Positions 10,278 to 17,714 of a DNA stretch of 64,000 bases are shown piece after piece. Source of the stretch: RYN-230 sp963704995 (GTDB lineage Bacteria > Actinomycetota > Actinomycetes > Streptosporangiales > Streptosporangiaceae); NCBI GenBank assembly GCA_963704995.1, contig CAVPIM010000005.1:310001-374000 (forward strand), read 5' to 3'. Each line of letters begins with the position of its first letter. Position 1 is the first letter of the stretch. The notes under the pieces are model-generated. The model was given only the letters and a program-made list of their open reading frames with translations, had not been told where the DNA came from and made no database searches. Both the position numbers and the translations under genes were made by a program.

Positions 10278-10318
10278 AAGCATCGCGCCGTGAGCCCGGA
10301 TCCGCCAGGGAGTGATTG

Positions 10319-11470
10319 ATGTCGCGCAAGGTGATCCAGGTGGCCATGAACGGGGTCACCGGCCGGATGGGCTACCGCCAGCACCTGGTGCGCTCCGTGC
10401 TCAGCATCCGGGAGCAGGGCGGTGTCACCCTCGAGGACGGGACGACGCTCTGCCCGGAACCCATCCTGGTCGGGCGCAGCGAACAGCGGCTGCGGGAGAT
10501 CGCCGAACGGCACGGCCTGGAGCGCTGGTCCACCAGCCTGGATGAGGTGCTGGCCGACCCGGCCGTGGCGGTGTACTTCGACGCGCAGGTCACCGGGGCG
10601 CGCGAGGCCAGCCTGGCCAAGGCCATCGCCGCGGGCAAGCACGTGTACACGGAAAAGCCGCTGGCCGACTCCGCCGATGGCGCCCTGCGGCTGGCCCGCC
10701 AGGCCCGCGAGGCCGGGGTGGTCAACGGGGTGGTCCAGGACAAGCTCTTCCTGCCCGGCATGATCAAGCTGCGGCGGCTGGTGCGCGAGGGCTTCTTCGG
10801 GCAGGTCCTGTCCGCCCGGCTCGAGTTCGGCTACTGGGTCTTCGAGGGAGACGGGGTACCGGCCCAGCGGCCCTCCTGGAACTACCGCAGCGAGGACGGC
10901 GGCGGGATCGTGCTGGACATGTTCCCGCACTGGCAGTACCTGCTGGAGGACCTGCTCGGACCGGTCACGGCGCTGTACGCGCGGCACGTCACGCATATCC
11001 CGCAGCGCTGGGACGAGTCAGGCCGGCCCTACCCGGTCACCGCCGACGATGCCGCCTATGCGCTGCTGGAGTTCGAGAGCGGGGCCATGGCGTCGGTGAA
11101 CTCCTCCTGGGCGGTCCGGGTGAACCGCCGTGAGCTGGTCGAGCTGCAGGTCGACGGCACCGGCGGGAGCGCGGTCGCGGGCCTGCGGCACTGCACCGTC
11201 CAGCCCCGCGCCTGCACGCCCATGCCGGTCTGGAACCCCGACCTGCCCGACCCCATCGACTACCCGGGCCAGTGGGCCGAGGTGCCAGATCATCAGGTGT
11301 TCGACAACGGCTTCAAGGTGCAGTGGGAACTCTTCCTGAAAGCTGCGGCGGCAGGCACGGCCTTCCCCTGGGACCTGGCCGAGGGCGCCCGCGGGGTGCA
11401 GCTGGCCCGGCTCGCCCTGCAGTCCTCGGCCGAAGGGCGCCGGGTGGACGTGCCCGGGCTGGCCGGGTGA
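10319..11470 (+). CDS. Gfo/Idh/MocA family oxidoreductase
   Basis: 383-residue NAD(P)-dependent dehydrogenase of the glucose-fructose oxidoreductase/inositol dehydrogenase family. The nucleotide-binding start reads MNGVTGRMGYR, unusual for the family and closer to dihydrodipicolinate reductase style. The diagnostic EKP motif is at HVYTEKPLA. The substrate domain contains DGGGIVLDMFPHWQYLLEDLLG. ATG 10319 is six bases after AGGGAG; a TTG lies one codon earlier. First gene of a three-gene operon with a DUF993 protein (one-base gap) and an isomerase-like protein. Its substrate is probably a sugar, sugar acid or cyclitol. Confidence 0.92.
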   Translation: MSRKVIQVAMNGVTGRMGYRQHLVRSVLSIREQGGVTLEDGTTLCPEPILVGRSEQRLREIAERHGLERWSTSLDEVLADPAVAVYFDAQVTGAREASLAKAIAAGKHVYTEKPLADSADGALRLARQAREAGVVNGVVQDKLFLPGMIKLRRLVREGFFGQVLSARLEFGYWVFEGDGVPAQRPSWNYRSEDGGGIVLDMFPHWQYLLEDLLGPVTALYARHVTHIPQRWDESGRPYPVTADDAAYALLEFESGAMASVNSSWAVRVNRRELVELQVDGTGGSAVAGLRHCTVQPRACTPMPVWNPDLPDPIDYPGQWAEVPDHQVFDNGFKVQWELFLKAAAAGTAFPWDLAEGARGVQLARLALQSSAEGRRVDVPGLAG

Positions 11471-11471
11471 C

Positions 11472-12596
11472 ATGGGCACCCGCGTCAGCCTTCCCGGCCG
11501 GGCCCAGCCGGTCAACATCCCGGATCCGCCCTGGGCGGCGGGGTACCCGCCGCCGTCCTCGCGCCGCGTCTACGCGGCCGCGCACGTCGCCGCGTTCCCC
11601 GACGGAAGCATCGACTGGGCCGCCACGCTCGGGTTCCGCGAGTACCTGTGGGCCCACGGGTTCGCGGTCGCCGAGGCCATGGACACCGCCCAGCGCGGGA
11701 TGGGGCTGTCCTGGCCCGCGGCGCAGGAACTGACCAGGCGGTCCGCGAACCTCGCGGCCCGGCTCGGCACGGTGATCGCCAGCGGCGCGGGCACCGACCA
11801 GCTGCCCCCAGGCCCGCATCCGCTCCCCGCGATCGTCGGCGCCTACACCGAGCAGCTCGCCGCGGTCCAGGAAACCGGGGCCCAGGTCATCCTGATGGCC
11901 AGCCGCGCCCTCGCGGCGAGCACCCGGTCTCCCCGTGACTACCTCGACGTCTACGGTCACCTGCTCGGCCAGGTGGAGCAGCCGGTCATCCTGCACTGGC
12001 TGGGCGAGGACTTCGACCCGGCGCTGCGCGGCTACTGGGGGGCGGCCGGCTTCGACGCCGCGGCGGACACCGTCATCGAGCTGGCCGAACGCGCGGACGG
12101 CCGGATCGGCGGGATCAAGCTGTCCGTCCTCGACGCGTCCGCTGAAGTGGCGCTCAGGCGGCGGCTGCCCGCCGGCGTCCGGCTCTATACCGGCGATGAC
12201 TTTCACTACGCCGAGCTCATCAAGGGAAACCCGGACGGGCACAGCGACGCGCTCCTCGGCGCCTTCGCCGCGATCACCGCGCCGGCCGCGGCCGCGCTGC
12301 ACGCCCTCGACGCCGGTGACCTGGCCGGCTACGACGCGGCCATGGGGCCCACCACGGAGCTGAGCCGGACGATCTTCGAGCCGCCCACCTCCAGCTACAA
12401 AGCCGGCGTCGCGTTCCTCGCCTGGCTGAACGGCCTGCAGCCGCACTTCGCCATGCTGGACGGGTTCCAGGTGAGGCGGCCGCAGGCTCACCTGATCCGG
12501 GTCTTCGAGCTGGCCGCCGCGGCCGGGGCCCTGCGCTCACCGGGCCTGGCCGCGGAACGGATGACGGCCTACCTGGCCACCGGCGGCCGGCCATGA
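11472..12596 (+). CDS. DUF993 family protein (dihydrodipicolinate synthase-like TIM barrel)
   Basis: 374 residues matching the DUF993 family, thought to be distant relatives of the class I aldolase/dihydrodipicolinate synthase fold. Recognisable parts are FREYLWAHGFAVAEAMDTAQRGMGL near the N-terminus and GIKLSVLDA at about residue 217, where a lysine could serve as Schiff-base residue. The C-terminus has TSSYKAGVAFLAWLNG. The ATG follows the previous stop after one base and its stop overlaps the next ATG by four, so the three products are surely co-translated. The reaction is not established; retro-aldol cleavage of an oxidised sugar is a plausible inference. Confidence 0.85.
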   Translation: MGTRVSLPGRAQPVNIPDPPWAAGYPPPSSRRVYAAAHVAAFPDGSIDWAATLGFREYLWAHGFAVAEAMDTAQRGMGLSWPAAQELTRRSANLAARLGTVIASGAGTDQLPPGPHPLPAIVGAYTEQLAAVQETGAQVILMASRALAASTRSPRDYLDVYGHLLGQVEQPVILHWLGEDFDPALRGYWGAAGFDAAADTVIELAERADGRIGGIKLSVLDASAEVALRRRLPAGVRLYTGDDFHYAELIKGNPDGHSDALLGAFAAITAPAAAALHALDAGDLAGYDAAMGPTTELSRTIFEPPTSSYKAGVAFLAWLNGLQPHFAMLDGFQVRRPQAHLIRVFELAAAAGALRSPGLAAERMTAYLATGGRP

Positions 12597-13456
12597 CGGC
12601 GGCCCCGCCCGGCAGCCACCGGCGGCCGGGCCCGCCCGGCCGCCACCAGCTGTCCCTCAACCAGGCCACGGTCAAGCACCTGGACCTGGCGCAGAGCGTG
12701 GACCTGTGCGTCCGGCACCAGATCCCCGCGATCGGGCTGTGGCGCGACCGGGTGGCTGAGGCTGGCCTCAGCCGGTCGGCGGCCCTGGTCCGGCGCGCGG
12801 GCCTGCACGTGTCCAGCCTCTGCCGGGGCGGCTTCTTCACCCACCCGGACCCCGCGGCCCGGGCCATCGCGCTGGCGGACAACCGCCGGGCCATCGCCGA
12901 GGCCGCCGACCTGCAGGCCGACGCGCTCATCCTGGTCGCGGGCGGGCTGCCGGCCGGCAGCCGGGACCTCGCCCTCGCCCGGCGCATGGCGGGCGACGCG
13001 ATAGCCGAGCTGGTGCCGACCGCGCAGCGGCTCGGGGTGCGGCTGGGCATCGAGGCCCTGCATCCCATGTTCTGCGCGGACCGGTGCGTCGTGTCCCGGC
13101 TCGGCGACGCGCTCGACCTGGCCCTGCGGTTCCCGGCCGAGACGGTGGGAGTGGTGGTGGACACCTACCACGTCTGGTGGGACCCGCAGCTGGCCACGCA
13201 GGTTGAGCGGGCCCGCGGCCGTATCGCCAGCGTCCAGCTGTGCGACTGGATGGTGCCGCTCCCGGCGGACGCCCTGCTCGGCCGCGGCCACCTCGGCGAC
13301 GGCGTGATCGACTTCGGGCCGGTGATGGCGGCGGTGCGGTCGGCGGGCTACCCGGGGTTCGTGGAGATCGAGATCTTCAACCAGGACGTCTGGGACGCGC
13401 CACCGGACGAGACGGCCGCCACGGTCCGGCAGCGCTACGCCCGGGTGCTGGGCTGA
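12593..13456 (+). CDS. Sugar phosphate isomerase/epimerase-like TIM-barrel protein
   Basis: 287 residues of the xylose isomerase-like/AP endonuclease 2 fold. Likely metal ligands are E in GIEALHPM, D and H in VVDTYHVWWDP, and E in VEIEIFNQDVW, the usual order in this fold. ATG 12593 overlaps the previous gene as ATGA. Third gene of the LacI-associated operon. It probably interconverts keto and aldo, or epimeric, forms of the intermediate made by the upstream dehydrogenase. The stop is 15 bases from the convergent mutase gene. Confidence 0.88.
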   Translation: MTAAPPGSHRRPGPPGRHQLSLNQATVKHLDLAQSVDLCVRHQIPAIGLWRDRVAEAGLSRSAALVRRAGLHVSSLCRGGFFTHPDPAARAIALADNRRAIAEAADLQADALILVAGGLPAGSRDLALARRMAGDAIAELVPTAQRLGVRLGIEALHPMFCADRCVVSRLGDALDLALRFPAETVGVVVDTYHVWWDPQLATQVERARGRIASVQLCDWMVPLPADALLGRGHLGDGVIDFGPVMAAVRSAGYPGFVEIEIFNQDVWDAPPDETAATVRQRYARVLG

Positions 13457-13471
13457 CGGCCGGGCCGGGAT

Positions 13472-15130
13472 CTAGAACGCCGGGGCCTCGGAGTAGACGC
13501 CCCACTCCTGGCGCAGCGCATCGCAGATCTCGCCCAGGGTCGCCTCGGCGCGCGCCGCGGCCAGCATCGGCGGGATCATGTTCTCCCCCGACCGGGCCGC
13601 GGCCAGCATCGCGGCCAGCGCCGAGTCCACGGCCGCCTGGTCGCGGGCGTGGCGACGGCGGCCCAGCTCGGTGGCCTGATCCCGCTCCACCTCGTGGCTG
13701 ACCCGGAGGATCTCGACCGGCGAGCCGACCGTCCCGGTGTGGCAGTTCACGCCGACGACCTTCTTCTCGCCCTTCTCGACCTTCTGCTGGTAGGCGAACG
13801 CCGCCTCGGCGATCTCCGACATGAACCAGCCGTCCTCGATGCCGCGCAGGATCCCGCTGGTCATCGATCCGTCGGGACTCATCCCCTTGATCCGGGCGAA
13901 GGTGGCCTCGGCCTCGGCCTCCAGCCGGTCCGTCAGCGCCTCCAGGTACCAGGAGCCGCCCAGCGGGTCGGCGACACTGGCCACCCCGGTCTCTTCCATG
14001 ATCACCTGCTGGGTCCGCACCGCGATCTCCGCGGCCCGCTCGCTCGGCAGGGCCAGCACCTCGTCCAGCGCGTTGGTGTGCAGCGAGTTGGTCCCGCCGA
14101 GGACGGCGGCCAGCGCCTCGATGGCGGTGCGCACCACGTTGTTGTCGGGCTGCTGCGCGGTGAGCGATACCCCGGCGGTCTGGGTGTGGAAACGCAGCCA
14201 CTGGGCCCGCGGCGAGGTCGCCCCGTAGCTGTCCCGCAGCCACCGGGCCCAGATCCGCCGGGCCGCCCGGAACTTGGCGATCTCCTCGAAGAAGTCGATG
14301 TGCGCGTCGAAGAAGAAGGACAGCCCGGGGGCGAACGTGTTGATGTCCAGCCCGCGCGACAGCCCGAGTTCCACGTACCCGAACCCGTCGGCCAGGGTAA
14401 AGGCCAGCTCCTGCGCAGCCGTGCTGCCGGCCTCGCGGATGTGGTACCCGGACACCGACAGTGGCTTGTAGGCCGGGATCTCCTTCGCGCAGAACTCCAT
14501 CAGGTCGCCGATCAGGCGCAGGTGCGGCTCCGGCGGGAACAGCCATTCCTTCTGCGCGATGTACTCCTTGAAGATGTCCGTCTGCAGCGTCCCGTCCAGC
14601 GCGGCCAGGTCAGCGCCCTGCCGCTCGGCGGCGGCCAGGTACATGCAGAAGACCGGGACGGCCGGCCCGCTGATCGTCATCGAGGTGGTCACGTCGGCCA
14701 GCGGGATCCCGGCGAACAGCGTGTCCATGTCGGCCGCGGAGTCGATCGCCACCCCGCAGTGGCCGACCTCGCCGAGTGAGCGCGGATCGTCGGAGTCCCG
14801 GCCCATCAGGGTGGGCATGTCGAAGGCCACCGACAGGCCGGTGCCGCCCGCGCCCAGCAGCATCTTGTACCGCTCGTTGGTCTGCCGGGCGTTGCCGAAC
14901 CCGGAGAACTGGCGGATGGTCCAGGCCCGGCCGCGGTAGCCGGAGGGGTGCAGGCCCCGGGTGAACGGGTACTCCCCCGGCCAGCCGATCCGGTCGAAGC
15001 CGGGCACGTCCGCCTCGCCGGGCGGCCCGTACACCGGATCCAGGTCGACGCCGGACAGGGTGGAGAAGTCAGCCGCGCGGATCCTGGACTCGGCGAACCG
15101 GCGCTGCCACCGCAGCCGCCCCGCCTCCAC
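13472..15130 (-). CDS. icmA: B12-dependent acyl-CoA mutase large subunit, isobutyryl-CoA mutase type
   Basis: 552 residues from GTG 15130, covering the substrate-binding TIM barrel only; the C-terminal cobalamin-binding domain of full methylmalonyl-CoA mutases is absent, so a separate small subunit is needed. Where methylmalonyl-CoA mutase has Tyr89 and Arg207, this protein has F75 (TIRQFSGFG) and Q193 (EYIAQKEW), 118 apart, the pair known for isobutyryl-CoA mutase. The GTG has no ribosome site. A strong GGGAGGGAA precedes ATG 15291, whose frame joins this one if the C9 tract at 15212-15220 gained one base. The true N-terminus is therefore probably upstream and the sequence frameshifted. Confidence 0.9.
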   Translation of the reverse strand: MEAGRLRWQRRFAESRIRAADFSTLSGVDLDPVYGPPGEADVPGFDRIGWPGEYPFTRGLHPSGYRGRAWTIRQFSGFGNARQTNERYKMLLGAGGTGLSVAFDMPTLMGRDSDDPRSLGEVGHCGVAIDSAADMDTLFAGIPLADVTTSMTISGPAVPVFCMYLAAAERQGADLAALDGTLQTDIFKEYIAQKEWLFPPEPHLRLIGDLMEFCAKEIPAYKPLSVSGYHIREAGSTAAQELAFTLADGFGYVELGLSRGLDINTFAPGLSFFFDAHIDFFEEIAKFRAARRIWARWLRDSYGATSPRAQWLRFHTQTAGVSLTAQQPDNNVVRTAIEALAAVLGGTNSLHTNALDEVLALPSERAAEIAVRTQQVIMEETGVASVADPLGGSWYLEALTDRLEAEAEATFARIKGMSPDGSMTSGILRGIEDGWFMSEIAEAAFAYQQKVEKGEKKVVGVNCHTGTVGSPVEILRVSHEVERDQATELGRRRHARDQAAVDSALAAMLAAARSGENMIPPMLAAARAEATLGEICDALRQEWGVYSEAPAF

Positions 15131-15211
15131 CGCCGCAGCCGTCCCCGCCGACTCAGCCGATTCAGCCGACTCAGCCGGCCCTGCCTCAGCCCACTCAGCC
15201 GACCCAGCCGT

Positions 15212-15220
15212 CCCCCCCCC
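15212..15220 (-). other. G9/C9 homopolymer at the apparent frameshift in the mutase N-terminus
   Basis: Nine consecutive C on the plus strand. From ATG 15291 the frame reads MDTHARSRQPESAEWAEAG up to this tract. After it, the mutase frame reads TAGSAEWAEAGPAESAESAE and runs into the enzyme. The repeated SAEWAEAG on both sides, in two different frames, shows they belong together. One extra base in the tract restores a single frame. Either a base-calling error or a slippage (phase-variable) site. Confidence 0.7.
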
Positions 15221-15333
15221 GCCGACCCCGCCGACCCTGCCTCAGCCCACTCGGCGGACTCCGGTTGACGCGACCGTGCGTGCGTGTCCATGCCGTTCCC
15301 TCCCGCGGGCGTCCTGGCTCCCGGGCAAAATAC

Positions 15334-15345
15334 TAGGACGTCCTA
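15334..15345. promoter_or_regulatory. Perfect palindrome TAGGACGTCCTA upstream of the mutase
   Basis: A 12-base perfect palindrome 43 bases upstream of ATG 15291. A TAGTAT hexamer (minus strand, 15335-15330) overlaps its edge and would serve as the -10, so a bound regulator would block the mutase promoter. The regulator is not identifiable here. Confidence 0.5.
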
Positions 15346-15410
15346 CTATCTCTTCCCCACTGTACCCCCTCCCTGCGCCGCCACCCGCCCCGCCCGCGAG
15401 CGCTGAGTTA

Positions 15411-15470
15411 GTAGATTAACAGTTCGATTTAGACCCCTTATAAGGGGTCTAAATCGAACTGTTAATCTAC
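15411..15470. repeat. 60-base perfect palindrome with no spacer
   Basis: Two 30-base arms, 15411-15440 and 15441-15470, are exact reverse complements meeting at TTA|TAA. The arms are AT-rich (start GTAGATTAACAG, end CCCCTTA) in a region of about 70% GC. It lies between divergent promoters, where a terminator is not expected. It may be a miniature inverted-repeat element, a large regulator site, or a structured RNA. Confidence 0.9.
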
Positions 15471-15598
15471 GCTTGCCCACGCCGCAGGCCGCAGGCCGTT
15501 CCGCCCTCGTACGTCCCTGGCCACGCGCCACCTCCGGGCGCCCGCTGAAATCCGCCCTAATTCATCCCAACCGCACGGCACCTACCACCGTCTCAGAT

Positions 15599-15633
15599 AC
15601 CGCAAGGGCAGTGCGGGGGCACGCCCTTGCGGT
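15599..15633 (+). other. Long imperfect hairpin ahead of the sigma-factor gene
   Basis: ACCGCAAGGGC pairs with GCCCTTGCGGT (11 pairs), then a single bulged A, then GTGC pairing with GCAC around a GGGG loop. No T-run follows, so a simple terminator is unlikely. It may form in the 5' leader of the sigma gene. Confidence 0.6.
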
Positions 15634-15780
15634 TCAGGGTCCGCGCCGCCGCGACGAAGGTGTGGTAAATCTGTGCAATCCCTAGCCGTCAGCAGGCCGG
15701 CAGGCACCTCCACGGGGGAGGCCCTGTCACTGTCCGGGCCGTGGAGCATGCCGGCGGGAACCACCGCCCGAGGGGGTTCC

Positions 15781-16275
15781 GTGGACAGGCTGCGCACCGG
15801 CGACCGGGCCGCAGCCGAGGAACTCTTCAACACGTGCTACCCGCGCCTCGCCGGCTGGGTCCGCCGTCTCGTCGATGACGACGACACCGCGCACGAGATC
15901 GCGGCCGAGGCGTTCGCCCGGCTGCTCGGCCGGTGGTCCCGGCTGGACAACCCGCAGAGCTACCTCTACATGATCGCCACGAACCTGGTCCGCGACCACT
16001 GGCGCAAGACCGGCCGGGAACGCAAGGCGCTGCAGGCCGTGGTGGCCGGGGTACCATCCGACCCGTCCTATCAGCCAGCCCAGGATGTCCATGTGAGAGA
16101 ACTGCTGCGGACGCTGCCGGACCGGCTGCGCAGCCCGTTCCTGCTGCACTACTACGCCGGCTTCCCGGTCCGGGAGGTGGCCGTGCTGCTCGGCCGGCCG
16201 GAGGGGACCATCAAGGCCGACCTGTTCCAGGCCCGGGCCCGGCTGCGCGCGGCCCTGGGGGACACCGATGGCTGA
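15781..16275 (+). CDS. ECF-type RNA polymerase sigma factor
   Basis: 164 residues from GTG 15781. Sigma region 2 runs from DRLRTGDRAAAEELF through DDTAHEIAAEAFARLLGRW and PQSYLYMIATNLVRDHWRK. Region 4 has LLRTLPDRLRSPFLLHYYAGFPVREVAVLL and GTIKADLFQARARLR. GTG 15781 has GAGGGGG five bases upstream and starts where the family normally starts. GTG 15673 would add 36 unconserved residues. It overlaps the downstream membrane-propeller gene by eight bases, the arrangement expected for a sigma factor and its partner. Confidence 0.9.
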   Translation: MDRLRTGDRAAAEELFNTCYPRLAGWVRRLVDDDDTAHEIAAEAFARLLGRWSRLDNPQSYLYMIATNLVRDHWRKTGRERKALQAVVAGVPSDPSYQPAQDVHVRELLRTLPDRLRSPFLLHYYAGFPVREVAVLLGRPEGTIKADLFQARARLRAALGDTDG

Positions 16276-17668
16276 CCGCCACGACGGCCTCGACGAGTGG
16301 ATGAACGCCCAGGTTCAGCCGCTCCCCCCGCCGCCGGGGACCTTCGAGCTGATCAGGAAGCGGGCCCGGCGCCGCAAGATGACCCGGGCCGCGGCGGCCG
16401 CCGCGGGTGCGGCCGCCGTGATCGCGGTCATCGCCACGGTGCCGCGGCTGGTCATCACCCAGCTGAACGTCAGCCCGGGGCCAGCGTCCAGCGGCCGCGC
16501 GGCCGGGGACACGTCCTCGGCCGCGCATCACCATCACCATCAGGCGTCCGCCTCGCCGTCGGCGCTCCCGTTGACGCCGCCCCCGGCCACGGCCCCCCCG
16601 CCCGCGCCGCCGAACTTCCAGGCCACCTCGGTGACCTTCGTGGGCCTCAGTACCGGGTTCGTGCTCGGCCAGGCCGGCACCCCGGGCCACTGCGGCCCGC
16701 CCTCCGCCTATATCTGCACCTCGATCGCGGGCACCGGCGACCACGGCAGCACCTGGCACGGGGTCAGCGCCCCGGTCACCGGGGCGCCCTCGGGACCGTC
16801 CGGGGTGAGCCAGGTCCGCTTCTACAACAGCAGCGACGGATGGGCCTTCGGCCCGCAGCTGTGGGCCACCCACGATGGCGGCCGGACCTGGACCCGGATC
16901 GACACCCGCGGCCTGCGGGTCACCGCGCTGGAGACCGCGGGCCAGCGGGTGTTCGCCGTGTGGGCGCAGTGCTCGGGTGGCGGCGCGGACTTCGCCGCCG
17001 GCTGCACGTCCTCGGCGCTGTACTCGGCCCCGCCCGGCGGCGACCAGTGGGCGCCCGTGCCGGGCGCGGGCACCGGCTACAGCCTCGGCGCGACCCCGGG
17101 CTCATCGGCGCTGGTCCTGACCGGCAGCCGCGGCTACCTGCTCGCCCCGGATGGCACCCTGCTCAGCGGGCCGGTCACCGGCCCGGGCGGCTGGCAGCCG
17201 GTGACCAGCGGCGCCGCGCCGGCCCTGGCTCCCTGCCAGCCCGGCGCGGCGCAGGCCAGCGGCCAGCCGTCCGGGGCGCTGCTCGCCGCCACCACCACCT
17301 CGGGGCTGGTGCTGGTGTGCACCAGCCCGGCCGCCGGGGCGGGCCAGGCCAAGACGGTGTACACCTCCGGCGACAACGGCCAGCAGTGGCAGAAGGCCGG
17401 CGCCGGGCCGGCCACGGGCATCGCGACCTCGGTAGCGGGCACCACCGCGGGCACGATCGTGCTGGCCACCACGGCCGGCCTGGAGGTGTCCGCGGACGGC
17501 GGCGCCACCTGGGCCGCGGCCCAGGGCCCGCTGCCGCCCGGCGGATTCAGCTACGTGGGGATGACCAGCCCGCAGCAGGGCGTCGCGGTACCGGCGGATA
17601 CCGGGCAGCACGCCGTGTGGTTCACCTTCGACGGCGGCCGCACCTGGCGGGCGTCCCCGATCGGCTGA
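16268..17668 (+). CDS. Single-pass membrane protein with extracytoplasmic BNR/propeller repeats, sigma-factor partner
   Basis: 466 residues. A cytoplasmic N-terminus of about 38 basic residues is followed by one membrane helix (about 39-62). Then comes a Ser/Pro/Ala-rich linker with a natural HHHHH run, and a large outside domain. The outside domain has BNR/sortilin-type motifs such as THDGGRTWTR, TSGDNGQQWQ, SADGGATWAA and TFDGGRTWRA, so it is probably a beta-propeller. Eight-base overlap with the ECF sigma gene suggests the short cytoplasmic part modulates the sigma factor. It lacks a recognisable zinc-binding anti-sigma domain, so that role is inference. Confidence 0.82.
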   Translation: MADRHDGLDEWMNAQVQPLPPPPGTFELIRKRARRRKMTRAAAAAAGAAAVIAVIATVPRLVITQLNVSPGPASSGRAAGDTSSAAHHHHHQASASPSALPLTPPPATAPPPAPPNFQATSVTFVGLSTGFVLGQAGTPGHCGPPSAYICTSIAGTGDHGSTWHGVSAPVTGAPSGPSGVSQVRFYNSSDGWAFGPQLWATHDGGRTWTRIDTRGLRVTALETAGQRVFAVWAQCSGGGADFAAGCTSSALYSAPPGGDQWAPVPGAGTGYSLGATPGSSALVLTGSRGYLLAPDGTLLSGPVTGPGGWQPVTSGAAPALAPCQPGAAQASGQPSGALLAATTTSGLVLVCTSPAAGAGQAKTVYTSGDNGQQWQKAGAGPATGIATSVAGTTAGTIVLATTAGLEVSADGGATWAAAQGPLPPGGFSYVGMTSPQQGVAVPADTGQHAVWFTFDGGRTWRASPIG

Positions 17669-17714
17669 AAACCTGAAATTCAGAATCTCCGCAACGAGAA
17701 CCGGCCGGGGCCGG

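Larger units (their letters stand above)
15292..15780. other. Divergent gap between mutase and sigma-factor genes
   Basis: No convincing gene. It holds the TAGGACGTCCTA palindrome, a 60-base perfect AT-rich palindrome at 15411-15470, and a long GC-rich hairpin at 15599-15633. The sigma-factor frame is open from GTG 15673, so its N-terminus could extend into this gap, although the better-supported start is 15781. Confidence 0.6.

Noticed and set aside
15673..15780. Longer N-terminus of the sigma factor from GTG 15673
   Set aside because: Adds 36 unconserved residues without a ribosome site; GTG 15781 has a good one and matches family length.
16529..16546. Engineered His tag in the propeller protein
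   Set aside because: The HHHHH run lies in a natural low-complexity Ser/Pro/His linker; no vector sequence around it.
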